Origin: an uncultured Clostridia bacterium
GTDB lineage: Bacteria; Bacillota; Clostridia; TANB77; CAG-508
Length of the DNA: 60,521 nucleotides
Direction: 5' to 3'
Assembly (NCBI GenBank): GCA_947426305.1
Contig: CANEDP010000007.1
Location: forward strand, 1 to 60,521
Position 1 is the stretch's first letter. Every line of letters begins with the position of its first letter. The notes under the pieces were generated by a model. The model saw nothing but the letters and a program-made list of their open reading frames with translations, made no database searches and was not told the origin of the DNA. A program made the position numbers and the translations under genes. Shown in pieces: positions 44,080 through 52,459 of this stretch.

Positions 44080-45246
44080 ATGAAAGATATTACCATTTCA
44101 AAAGATATCATCTATATTGGAGCAGATGATAAAGAGATTGATTTATTTGAAAGTCAATATGTTGTACCAAACGGAATTTCTTACAATTCATATTTGATTA
44201 AAGACGAAAAAAATGTGGTTATGGATACCATAGACAAACGCAAAACAGATGAATGGTTTCAAAATTTAGAAAAAGCCTTAGCAGGTGCAAAACCAGATTA
44301 TTTAGTCATTTCTCATTTAGAGCCAGACCACGCCTATAATATTGAGCGTTTGGCAAGAAAATATCCAGAAATGAAATTAATTGGAAACGAGAAAACTTTT
44401 GCATTTTTGCCACAATTTTTTGAAATTCCAGATTTAGAAGCCAGAAAAGTCGTTGTCAAAGAAGGCGATGAATGGAAGATTGGAAATCACACATTGCAAT
44501 TTTTTATGGCACCAATGGTGCATTGGCCAGAAGTTATGGTAACGTATGAAAAAACAGAAAAAATCCTATTTTCAGCAGACGGATTTGGAAAATTTGGAAG
44601 TCTAGATACAGACGAAGATTGGACTTGTGAAGCAAGACGTTATTATTTCAATATTGTTGGAAAATATGGAATGCAAGTACAAGCTTTGCTAAAAAAATTA
44701 GCAGGCTTAGAGATTAAAATGATTTGTCCATTGCATGGACCGATTTTAAAAGAAAATCTAGCATTTTATATCCAAAAATACGATATTTGGAGTAGCTATG
44801 AGCCAGAAGATGACGGCGTTTTGATTGCGTATGCTTCGATTCATGGAAATACGGCGGATAGCGCACGCGAGCTTGCTCAAATTTTGGAAGAAAAAGGTGC
44901 CAAAAAAGTAGTTTTAACAGATTTGGCAAGAGATGACATGGCAGAAGCCATTGAAGATGCTTTTCGTTATGATAAAGTCATTTTAGCATCTTCTAGTTAT
45001 AATTTTGGCGTATTTCCACCAATGGAGCAATTCTTGCGTCATTTGGCAGGGAAAAATTATCAAAATCGCAAAGTTGGAATTGTGGAAAATGGAACTTGGG
45101 CGCCAACAGCTGGAAAATGTATGAAAGAAATTGTGGAAACCATGAAAAATATTACGATTTATGACACAATGGTAACAATTCGCTCGAGATTAAATGAAGA
45201 ATCAAGAACAAAATTGAAAGAATTGGCAGAGGAGATTTTGAGATAA
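44080..45246 (+). CDS. Flavodiiron protein (FprA type)
   Basis: An O2- or NO-reducing enzyme of 388 residues. The N-terminal metallo-beta-lactamase-like diiron domain has SHLEPDHAYNIE (HxExDH), MVHWPEVM and CPLHGPI ligands. The C-terminal flavodoxin domain has IAYASIHGNTADSA and SSYNFGVFPPMEQFL for FMN binding. It pairs with the rubredoxin just upstream. No in-frame CGG was found. Confidence 0.95.
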   Translation: MKDITISKDIIYIGADDKEIDLFESQYVVPNGISYNSYLIKDEKNVVMDTIDKRKTDEWFQNLEKALAGAKPDYLVISHLEPDHAYNIERLARKYPEMKLIGNEKTFAFLPQFFEIPDLEARKVVVKEGDEWKIGNHTLQFFMAPMVHWPEVMVTYEKTEKILFSADGFGKFGSLDTDEDWTCEARRYYFNIVGKYGMQVQALLKKLAGLEIKMICPLHGPILKENLAFYIQKYDIWSSYEPEDDGVLIAYASIHGNTADSARELAQILEEKGAKKVVLTDLARDDMAEAIEDAFRYDKVILASSSYNFGVFPPMEQFLRHLAGKNYQNRKVGIVENGTWAPTAGKCMKEIVETMKNITIYDTMVTIRSRLNEESRTKLKELAEEILR

Positions 45247-45259
45247 AATTGGAGGAAAA

Positions 45260-46055
45260 ATGATAAAAGCAGTTTTTGTGGATATTGACAAAACGCTACT
45301 AAATAGCAAAGGCGAAGTGACAAAACGAACCATATCTGCGATTCAGAAAGCAAAAGAAAAAGGAATTCAAATTGTTTTGATTTCTGGTAGATCAAGAATG
45401 TCGGCTATCAAATTTCAGGAATTTTCGAGTCGATATTTGATTAATTGCAATGGGGCAGATTTGTATGATTATCAAGAAAAAGAGGTTTTATATCAATCCG
45501 TTATGGATTCACAATTTTGTCAGCAGTTATATGAAATGGCAAATGAAGAAGAAATGGTTATAAAATTAGATTTTGGTTTGTCAAGAGCGGTTAATCGATT
45601 CGAGTATTTAGAGGATTATGAAATTCATTTAACAGAAGAAATTTCTGAATTTTTAAAACGAAATAATGTAATCCAAGTGGCTGTTTGTTCTGAAGAGTTA
45701 ACCAAAATCGAACAAGTCAAACAATGGATAGAAGAGCAAACGAATTTTAAGGTTACCAATCAATTTATTTGGGAAGTAAATGGAAAGAGAATGCAAGCGA
45801 TTCATATTACCAATTCTAATGTTTCCAAAGGGAATAGCATGGCAGGATTGTGCAAATTTTTGAAAATTGATTTAAAAGACATAATTGCCATTCGGAGACA
45901 AAACAAACGACATTTCCATGATAAAAATGGCAGGACTTGGCATTGCCATGGGAAATGCGCCAGATGAGATAAAAAAAATAGCAGATAGAGTAACAGTTTC
46001 GAACGAAGAAGACGGTGTAGCAGAGGTTTTGGAGAAAATTTTGGAGGAAAAATAA
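45260..46055 (+). CDS. Cof-type HAD phosphatase, CGG +1 shift at motif IV
   Basis: Motif I is DIDKTLLNS, motif II LISGRS, and the Lys is in SNVSKGNSMAGL. At the acid motif the zero frame reads CGG at 45893 (codon 212) and ends 24 codons later. Skipping C gives IIAIGDKTNDISMIKMAGLGIAMGNAPDE, the conserved GDxxND...AGxGVAMGNA of the Cof subfamily, and the protein closes at 264 residues (TAA 46053-46055), the usual size. Without the shift the second metal-binding Asp pair is lost. GGAGG precedes the start. Confidence 0.9.
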
Positions 46056-46515
46056 ATGGCAAAAGATTTTATATCCATATCTTCAAAGTTTTCCAGAGCA
46101 TTTGGAAGTTGTCAAACCAAACGTAAAGTATAGGATTAAAAACATAGAAATAACTTCGTCTATCGAACATAAACATGGTATAGAAAATTATGGATTTAGA
46201 ATAAAAACCAAAAATCATTTGATAGGACTTGTAACCGACACGGCCTATTTTCCAGAACTATTAAATTCCTATCAAAATTGCGAAATTCTTTTTATGAATG
46301 TGCCATATCATATACAAGATAAACAAAAATCAAAACATCTTGATATTTCTGCAGTGGAAGAATTTATCAAAGCAATTAAGCCGAAAAAAGTAGTTTTAAC
46401 GCATTTTAGTTGTAATATATTAAATGCAAACCCTGTTTTAATAGCCAGTCAATTAAGTCAAAAATATGGCATAGAAGTTATTTCTGCAGAAGACGATATG
46501 ATTTTAGAATTATAA
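46056..46515 (+). pseudogene. Truncated metallo-beta-lactamase-fold hydrolase remnant
   Basis: An ATG with a good ribosome site directly follows the HAD stop, but after MAK the frame changes. From about 46066 a second frame reads ILYPYLQSFPEHLEVVKPN and continues through HKHGIENYGFRI, GLVTDTAYF and VVLTHFSCN to the stop at 46515. This is the C-terminal half of an MBL-fold hydrolase. The N-terminal half with HxHxDH is absent, and no CGG lies at the junction. It looks like an out-of-frame deletion that kept the start. Confidence 0.6.
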
Positions 46516-46536
46516 AATTGAAAAAGGAGAAGAAAT

Positions 46537-47088
46537 ATGGAAAATTATTTTATCATTCACGGTTCATTTAGTAGCCCCTACTCAAATTGGATTCCATGGC
46601 TACATGAGTTTTTGGAAAATGAGGGAAAACAAGTTTATGTGCCGAATTTTCCGATTGGTGTCGGACATCAAAATTACGAAAATTGGAGCAAATTATTGCA
46701 ATATTATGTGGATTTAGGACTTATCACGGAAAATACAGTAATAATCGGACACAGTATTGCTCCTGTGTTTATTTCGAAATTTTTGGTAGAAAACAAAATC
46801 AAAGTCAAAAAATTAATTTTTGTTTGTGGTTTCAACAATTATTTCGGAATCGATGAAGAATATGACGCCATCAATAAAAGTATGTATTTTAATCATTTGG
46901 CAGACGTAAAAGCATATGCAGACGAGATTATCTGCTTTTATTCCGACAACGACCCTTATGTAAAAATTGATGCAGAAAAAGAATTTGTCAATACGGTCGC
47001 AACCCAGCAAATTTTTATTCCAAACGCCGGTCACATCAACAGCGAAAGCGGATTTGACACGTTTGAAGATATTGTAACGTATTTATAA
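46537..47088 (+). CDS. RBBP9/YdeN-type serine hydrolase (second copy)
   Basis: A 183-residue alpha/beta hydrolase beginning YFIIHGSFSSPYSNWIPWL, with nucleophile elbow IGHSIAPVF, Asp in YSDNDPYVKI and His in NAGHINSESG. It is related to the gene at 12191-12754 but clearly divergent. An AAAGGAG site precedes the ATG. The substrate is unknown. Confidence 0.85.
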   Translation: MENYFIIHGSFSSPYSNWIPWLHEFLENEGKQVYVPNFPIGVGHQNYENWSKLLQYYVDLGLITENTVIIGHSIAPVFISKFLVENKIKVKKLIFVCGFNNYFGIDEEYDAINKSMYFNHLADVKAYADEIICFYSDNDPYVKIDAEKEFVNTVATQQIFIPNAGHINSESGFDTFEDIVTYL

Positions 47089-47100
47089 AAGGAGCAAAAC

Positions 47101-47266
47101 ATGGACGAAATTGTATTTGTAACCCACAACAAAGGCAAAGCCAAATCATTTCGAAAAAAACTTGGCTCAAATGAACGAAACAGAACGAGAAGAAAGACGA
47201 AAAATTGATGGCTCCTATGAGGCCCTAAATGAATTTGCCAAGTGGTTTGAAGGAAAGGAGTATTAA
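47101..47266 (+). pseudogene. Internally deleted RdgB/HAM1-like nucleotide pyrophosphatase
   Basis: The first 17 codons (DEIVFVTHNKGKAKSF) match the N-terminus of XTP/dITP pyrophosphatases. After about 47152 another frame encodes LAQMNETEREERRKID and AKWFEGKEY, a typical C-terminus, ending TAA 47264-47266. About 150 residues between are missing and the two parts are out of frame, with no CGG at the junction. It is thus a real deletion, not the recoding seen elsewhere. AAAGGAG still precedes the ATG. Confidence 0.6.
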
Positions 47267-47267
47267 A

Positions 47268-47834
47268 ATGAATTTAAAAGAACAAATCCAAAATTATAAG
47301 CCTTACAATGAACAAGAGCAAAAAGATAAACAAACCATGCTAAAGTATTTAAATACGTTTGACGATTGTCTAACTAGAAACAATGAATTTGGTCATTTTA
47401 CGGCTTCTAGTTGGGCAGTCAACAAAGCTAGAAGCAAAGTATTAATGATTTATCATAATATTTATCACTCTTGGGCATGGACGGGTGGACACGCAGACGG
47501 AGAAAGCGATTTGCTAGGAACTGCCATTCGTGAACTAAAAGAAGAAACTGGCGTAGAAAACGTAACCGTTCTAAAACCAGATATTTTTTCACTTGAAATT
47601 CTTACGGTTGATGGACACATTAAACGAGGAAAATATGTTTCTTCTCATGTGCATTTGAATTTGACTTATCTTTTAGAAGTCGACGAAAACGAAATCTTGA
47701 AAATCAAACCAGATGAAAACAGTGGTGTAAAATGGGTAGAGTTAGAAGATGTGGAGAAAGAATCGACTGAAAAATGGTTTTGTGAAAATGTTTACCGAAA
47801 ATTGAATGAAAAATTAAGGAGAAATCAAATATGA
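47268..47834 (+). CDS. NUDIX hydrolase
   Basis: The NUDIX box is seen as GHADGESDLLGTAIRELKEETGV (G-x5-E-x7-REUxEE), near residues 78-100. The protein has 188 residues from ATG 47268, chosen for its GGAAAGGAG site. It hydrolyses a nucleoside-diphosphate-linked substrate that cannot be identified. It overlaps the next gene by four bases. Confidence 0.88.
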   Translation: MNLKEQIQNYKPYNEQEQKDKQTMLKYLNTFDDCLTRNNEFGHFTASSWAVNKARSKVLMIYHNIYHSWAWTGGHADGESDLLGTAIRELKEETGVENVTVLKPDIFSLEILTVDGHIKRGKYVSSHVHLNLTYLLEVDENEILKIKPDENSGVKWVELEDVEKESTEKWFCENVYRKLNEKLRRNQI

Positions 47835-49000
47835 ACACCAATTTTATTTATGACATCCCAACCAAAGTCTATTTTGGGGAAAATCAACTATCTCATTTAG
47901 GAGAAGAACTTAAAAAATGCGGAAACCGCGTATTATTGACTTATGGCGGAGGATCCATTAAGAAAAATGGTTTATACGACAAGGTCGCCCAAGAAATCCA
48001 AAAAGCAGGTTTAACTTTGTTCGAATTTAGCGGAATCGAGCCTAATCCAAGACATACGAGCATAAATGCAGCGGCTGAAATCTGCAAAAAAGAAAATATC
48101 GACGTTTTACTAGCTGTAGGTGGTGGCTCAACCATTGATGCAACTAAAGTGATTGGTGCAACGGCATATTATGATGGAGACTGTTGGGACTTAGTTACTC
48201 AAAAATCGCCAATTACCAATTGCCTTCCTATTGTAACCATTTTAACATTATCTGCAACTGGCTCAGAAATGAATGGAACAGCTGTTATCAGTAATTTAGA
48301 AACTAACGACAAAAAAGGAATCAAATCAAGCAAAATGTTACCCAAAGTTTCTTTTCTAGATCCAACTAATACTTACACAGTAAACGCTTATCAAACTGCC
48401 TGTGGTTCAGCAGATATTTTATCTCATCTTTTTGAAATCTATTTCAATCAAAAAGAAGAAATGTATATGCTAGACACCATGACAGAAGGTTTGATGAAAA
48501 CTGTTCTAAAATATGCACCAGTTGCATTAAAAGAGCCAAACAATTATGAGGCGCGTGCCAACTTAATGTGGGTGTCGTCTTGGGCGCTGAATGGCTTTGT
48601 GAGATGTGGAAAAACGCAGGAATGGAGTTGCCATGCCATGGAACATCAATTATCGGCATATTATGATATCACACATGGCTTGGGACTAGCGATTTTGACG
48701 CCACGTTGGATGGAATATGTGCTTGACGAAACCACAGTTTCGAAGTTTTATCAATTCGGTACGAATGTGTTTGAGATTGACAAAAATCTTCCTCAAATGG
48801 AAGTTGCCAAAAAAGCAATCGAAATGTTGTCTGATTTTCTATTCAATCAATTGGGGTTAAATCGAACCTTGTCGCAAATCGATATCGACAATTCAAATTT
48901 CAAAATCATGGCTCAAAAAGCCTGCAGAGGCGATGTGATACAAGGATTTAAGTCTTTGTATACAGAAGATATTCAAAAAATTTTTGAGATGTGTTTGTAG
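47831..49000 (+). CDS. Iron-containing alcohol dehydrogenase
   Basis: The fold is group III Fe-ADH, 389 residues. The N-terminus PTKVYFGENQL, the nucleotide-binding VGGGSTIDATKVI, TLSATGSEMNGTAV and the metal-binding EWSCHAMEHQLSAYYDITHGLGLAI (His residues) are all present. It resembles butanol dehydrogenases that reduce aldehydes with NAD(P)H. ATGA overlap with the NUDIX gene suggests coupled translation. Confidence 0.93.
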   Translation: MNTNFIYDIPTKVYFGENQLSHLGEELKKCGNRVLLTYGGGSIKKNGLYDKVAQEIQKAGLTLFEFSGIEPNPRHTSINAAAEICKKENIDVLLAVGGGSTIDATKVIGATAYYDGDCWDLVTQKSPITNCLPIVTILTLSATGSEMNGTAVISNLETNDKKGIKSSKMLPKVSFLDPTNTYTVNAYQTACGSADILSHLFEIYFNQKEEMYMLDTMTEGLMKTVLKYAPVALKEPNNYEARANLMWVSSWALNGFVRCGKTQEWSCHAMEHQLSAYYDITHGLGLAILTPRWMEYVLDETTVSKFYQFGTNVFEIDKNLPQMEVAKKAIEMLSDFLFNQLGLNRTLSQIDIDNSNFKIMAQKACRGDVIQGFKSLYTEDIQKIFEMCL

Positions 49001-49006
49001 GAGAAA

Positions 49007-49728
49007 ATGAAAACAATTCTGATTGATGGACGTATGCGAGAGCGAGAAAAAGAAATGTTGCAAAAAATGGAATATCATTTGGTGGAAATTCCCAAGTCTA
49101 CGCAGACATATGCTGAGATTTCGTCTCATGTCGATATTTTTGTCTGTAAGATAAATAACACGTTTTTTTCTCCAAAATCGATTTTTGACACGGTTTTGGG
49201 ACAAATAGAGCTATTAAAACGGTAGGTATCAGACTTGCCAATCTGAAATTCGGTGGAAATTATCCAGACGATATAAAATACAACGTTTGTCAAATTGGCA
49301 ATCATGTGATTCATAATTTCCAATATACAGAGCCCCAAATTCTAGAATGGATTGAAAAAGAAAATCTGCAGAAAATCCCAATTTCACAAGGATATGCGAA
49401 TTGTTCGATTGCAGTAATTAATGAGAATTCTGCGATTGTAGCAGATGCTAAAATCGCAGAAACCTTACGAAAATACAAAATTGATGTGCTATGCTTGGAT
49501 GATTTGCCAGACATAAAATTATGGAACAACCAAAACGAATATAGCAAAATGCGTGGTTTTATTGGTGGGGCAATGGCCAGAATTGAAGATAAAATTATGG
49601 TGTTTGGCGATTTGAGGAAAATTGATAAACAGGGTAAAATCAGAGATTTTATTCAAAATTATGGCTTGGAATTGGTTGATTTTGAAGGTTTGGATGTAGT
49701 GGATTATGGTGGAATTGTTGTGATATGA
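49007..49728 (+). CDS. DUF6873-like protein with two CGG +1 shifts
   Basis: The first frame (ILIDGRMREREKEMLQKM) ends at CGG-TAG, 49220-49225. Skipping the C reads KGRYQTCQSEI and then meets a second CGG at 49251; skipping that C reads GGNYPDDIKYNVCQIGNHVIHN and runs open to 49728. The restored protein has 239 residues. Known relatives (DUF6873, GME fold) have K-G-x, then NYPxxIxYNV, and later QGYxxCSIxxxxENS and GFIGG, all present in the same order. Both shifts are required. The function of the family is unknown. It starts six bases after the dehydrogenase with a GGAG site. Confidence 0.8.
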
Positions 49729-49734
49729 ATAGGG

Positions 49735-49763
49735 TTGAAAAGTGATATTTAATGTGCTATAAT
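49735..49763 (+). promoter_or_regulatory. Promoter of the 90-residue orphan gene
   Basis: TTGAAA (49735-49740) and TATAAT (49758-49763) have a 17-base spacer without a clear TTTAYRTAAA element. Confidence 0.6.
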
Positions 49764-49833
49764 AACAAAGTAGTTTTATTTATGTTCCTCAAAGTATTGC
49801 AACAAGGGACTCTAAAAAGGAGGCAAAAAATTT

Positions 49834-50106
49834 ATGCGTAAAATTAGATATCGGGATCAAATGGATTTGAGACACGAAAATTTGAAAAAAACTTTTCAAT
49901 GGGTTGATACAATAACCCCTATTTCAAATTTTATGCTTGGCGTATCTGAAACGTGGAGTATAAAGTTTTACAATGATATTACTACAATACCAAAGGCACA
50001 ATGTGAATTTGAAGAGTTTATAAGAAGTTTTTTTATCAAAAAGATGAGAAAGAAAGGAGTAATTTTTTGCTGGCAACATCGGGGAGTTGTTATTATGGTA
50101 CAATAA
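49834..50106 (+). CDS. Small orphan protein of 90 residues
   Basis: I do not recognise it. It is basic and soluble, with an internal VDTITPISNFMLGVSETWSIKFY stretch. AAGGAGG precedes the ATG, and a terminator follows closely, so it is a single-gene unit. It has two in-frame CGG codons (49852 and 50080), read as Arg in RYRDQ and QHRGVV; shifting at the first would stop five codons later. Confidence 0.5.
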   Translation: MRKIRYRDQMDLRHENLKKTFQWVDTITPISNFMLGVSETWSIKFYNDITTIPKAQCEFEEFIRSFFIKKMRKKGVIFCWQHRGVVIMVQ

Positions 50107-50126
50107 GTAATAGCAATTAGAAAGTA

Positions 50127-50160
50127 AGAGCACACAGGCAATGGTCTCGTGTGCTTTTTC
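50127..50160. terminator. Intrinsic terminator after the orphan gene
   Basis: AGCACAC (50129-50135) pairs with GTGTGCT (50149-50155) and is followed by TTTTT. Confidence 0.85.
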
Positions 50161-50176
50161 TATTAAATAAAAATAG

Positions 50177-50204
50177 TTGCAAATTTAAAAATAAATGATA
50201 TAAT
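50177..50204 (+). promoter_or_regulatory. Promoter of the desulfoferrodoxin gene
   Basis: TTGCAA (50177-50182) and TATAAT (50199-50204) are 16 bases apart, followed by GGAGGG before ATG 50233. Confidence 0.65.
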
Positions 50205-50232
50205 GAAACCAAACGATTTAGGAGGGAAAAGT

Positions 50233-50613
50233 ATGAAAAAAGAATTTGTGATTAAAAAATGTAAGAAATGTGGCGCAATTGTGAAAGTTTTAGAAGACTG
50301 TAATTGTGGTGGTTGTGGCATTGTTTGTTGTGGGGAACCAATGGAAAGATTAGTGCCAAATTCAGTGGATGCAGCAGCTGAAAAACACGTTCCAACTTAT
50401 GAAAAAATGGATGATGGAATTTTTGTAAAAGTCAATCATGTCATGGAAAAAGAGCATTTTATTGAATGGATTGCATTGGTTTCAGAAAATAAAGAATATT
50501 TTGTGACCTTGTATCCTGAACAAAATGCAGAGTGTCATTTGCCTTATATTCCAGGTTCGAAATTGTATGCATATTGCAACAAACACAGTTTGTGGGAAAC
50601 AGAAGTAAAATAA
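50233..50613 (+). CDS. Desulfoferrodoxin (superoxide reductase)
   Basis: The N-terminal desulforedoxin domain has CKKCG and a CC pair (IVCCGEP). The catalytic Fe site comprises EKHVP, NHVMEKEHFI and the C-terminal YCNKHSLW that supplies Cys and His ligands. It reduces superoxide to peroxide without releasing O2. The length is 126 residues. ATG 50233 has GGAGGG upstream. It belongs functionally with rubredoxin and the flavodiiron protein. Confidence 0.93.
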   Translation: MKKEFVIKKCKKCGAIVKVLEDCNCGGCGIVCCGEPMERLVPNSVDAAAEKHVPTYEKMDDGIFVKVNHVMEKEHFIEWIALVSENKEYFVTLYPEQNAECHLPYIPGSKLYAYCNKHSLWETEVK

Positions 50614-50622
50614 GGAGAAATC

Positions 50623-50976
50623 ATGAAATATTTATTTGTAGAATATCCCAAATGTAGCACTTGCCAAAAGGCGAAAGTATGGCTACAAAGTAAAAAAATA
50701 GAGTTTGAAGATAGGCACATTGTAGAAGATGTGCCAACTTTTGAAGAATTGACCAATTGGATTTCCAAAAGTGGATTGGAAATTAAGAAATTTTTTAATA
50801 CAAGTGGTTTGGTTTACAAAAATATGCAGTTAAAAGAAAAATTAGATAATATGTCAGACGAAGAAAAGATAAAATTGCTAGCCAGCAATGGAATGCTAAT
50901 AAAAAGACCATTGTTAGTAGGAGAGAATTTCGTATTGGTCGGATTTCGAGAGAAAAATTGGGAAGAATTCGTATAA
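50623..50976 (+). CDS. ArsC/Spx-family thioredoxin-fold protein
   Basis: A 117-residue member of the YffB/ArsC/Spx family. CSTCQKAKVWL gives a CxxC near the N-terminus, DRHIVEDVPT and IKKFFNTSG follow, and ML(I)KRPLLV is the conserved C-terminal block. It is probably a glutathione- or thiol-linked reductase or a stress regulator. It lies nine bases after the desulfoferrodoxin gene. Confidence 0.85.
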   Translation: MKYLFVEYPKCSTCQKAKVWLQSKKIEFEDRHIVEDVPTFEELTNWISKSGLEIKKFFNTSGLVYKNMQLKEKLDNMSDEEKIKLLASNGMLIKRPLLVGENFVLVGFREKNWEEFV

Positions 50977-50980
50977 AATA

Positions 50981-51009
50981 TTGACTTTTTATGTAAATTG
51001 TGATAAACT
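50981..51009 (+). promoter_or_regulatory. Promoter of the TerD pair with spacer element
   Basis: TTGACT (50981-50986) and TAAACT (51004-51009) are 17 bases apart, and TTTATGTAAA lies in the spacer (50988-50997). A GTTCG/CGAAC hairpin is in the leader (about 51036-51060). Confidence 0.6.
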
Positions 51010-51075
51010 ACTATCGTTGTTAAAAATTAGATGTGGTTCGTTGATTAATGAAAGCGAACAAAAGGAGGTATTGCA

Positions 51076-51708
51076 ATGGCAGTAAGGTTAACAAAAGGAC
51101 AGAAGGTCAATTTAAGAAAGGACAACCCTAATTTGAAGCGGGTGCTTGTTGGTTTAGGCTGGGATCCAGTGAATCAGAAAGGTTCTATGAAGAAGTCGAT
51201 TATTTTTTGGCTTTGGTATTTGAATCAGGTTCTTTCTGGCTGGGAGATTGATGTCGATGCAAGTGTTATTTGCATTGACGGAAAAGGACAGCATGTAAAA
51301 ACAGTCTATTATGGTGCCAGAAAATACCATAAAGGTGCTATCAAACATTATGGTGATAATCTGACTGGAGAAGGTGAAGAGGGAGAGGATGATGAGCAGA
51401 TCGAGATCAAATTGGATGAAATTCCTCAAAAAGTTCAAAAACTTTCGATTATTATCAATATTTTTTCTGCTTATGAAAAAATGCAAACTTTCAAATGGAT
51501 AAGGAATTGCTATGTTCATGTCACAGATATGGATTCTGGCAAGGAATTAGTGCGGTATGACATTGACGGAGAGTTCAGCGGAAAGACGGGCATTTTTGTG
51601 GCAGATTTAGAACGCTCTGGTACAGACTGGCACTTTACGGCAATCGGCGAAGGTGTAAAAGTTGCTGATATTAGTGAAATGGTCAGAATGAAATGTAGTG
51701 TGGAATAA
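51076..51708 (+). CDS. TerD-domain protein (first of pair)
   Basis: The start KGQKVNLRKDNPNLKRVLVGLGWDP and EIDVDASVICIDGKG are TerD marks, and the acidic DNLTGEGEEGEDDEQIEIKLD is the calcium-binding loop. The length is 210 residues. TerD proteins occur in stress and tellurite-resistance clusters; here there is no TerC or TerZ neighbour. Two in-frame CGG codons (51139 and 51553) are read as Arg in LKRVL and VRYDI; a shift at the first stops after five codons. Confidence 0.85.
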   Translation: MAVRLTKGQKVNLRKDNPNLKRVLVGLGWDPVNQKGSMKKSIIFWLWYLNQVLSGWEIDVDASVICIDGKGQHVKTVYYGARKYHKGAIKHYGDNLTGEGEEGEDDEQIEIKLDEIPQKVQKLSIIINIFSAYEKMQTFKWIRNCYVHVTDMDSGKELVRYDIDGEFSGKTGIFVADLERSGTDWHFTAIGEGVKVADISEMVRMKCSVE

Positions 51709-51724
51709 GACAGGAGGGAGATTT

Positions 51725-52300
51725 ATGTCACTTAATGTAGTCAAAGGAAGCCGGGTTAATCTAACCAAAGATACAGGACTAAAAAAGGCTATGATTGGAC
51801 TTGGTTGGGAAATCAATAGTTCTAAGGGAGAAGATTTTGACTTGGATTTAGTAATGTTTATGTGTGATCAACATTACCAATGTCTAGGAGATTCATATGT
51901 AATTTTCTATCATAATCTTCAAGACCCTGAAAAAGCCATTCTACATTCTGGCGACAATAAGATTGGTGGAAGTGGAGATGATGATGAGACAGCGGTTATT
52001 GAATTCAGAAAGATTTCATCCAATGTAGAGCATATCATTATTGCGGTTCCTATCTATGAAGCACAAAAAAGAAGACAAAATTTTGGAATGGTTCATAATG
52101 CGTATATACGTATTGTTGATGTAGAAAAAGGCGAGGAACTTTTAAGATATGATCTTAGTGAAGATTTCTCCATTCAAAATGCTGTTGTCTTTGCAGAATT
52201 CTATCGCTATAATGGATTTTGGAAATTTAGAGCAGTTGGCGAAGGTTACAATCATGAAATGCCGGGGCTTTGCGACAAATATGGTGTGGAATACATCTAA
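51725..52300 (+). CDS. TerD-domain protein (second of pair)
   Basis: KGSRVNLTKDTGLKKAMIGLGWEI, DFDLDLVMFMCD and DNKIGGSGDDDETAVIEF show the TerD fold with its acidic calcium loop. The length is 191 residues. AGGAGGGAG precedes ATG 51725, 16 bases after the first terD stop, so they form an operon. Codon 10 is CGG (51752), Arg in GSRVNL. Confidence 0.88.
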   Translation: MSLNVVKGSRVNLTKDTGLKKAMIGLGWEINSSKGEDFDLDLVMFMCDQHYQCLGDSYVIFYHNLQDPEKAILHSGDNKIGGSGDDDETAVIEFRKISSNVEHIIIAVPIYEAQKRRQNFGMVHNAYIRIVDVEKGEELLRYDLSEDFSIQNAVVFAEFYRYNGFWKFRAVGEGYNHEMPGLCDKYGVEYI

Positions 52301-52459
52301 AATGAAAGCAATATCGATTGAAAAAAAATTCTCTCAAGTTAATTGGGAGAATTTTTTTGTTTTTGAAAAGAAAAATTTTCCAAAAATACTACACAAATGA
52401 AATGGAATATGTTATAATAAAAAATAAGAATTCAAACGAAATAAAAGGAGGAATAATCA

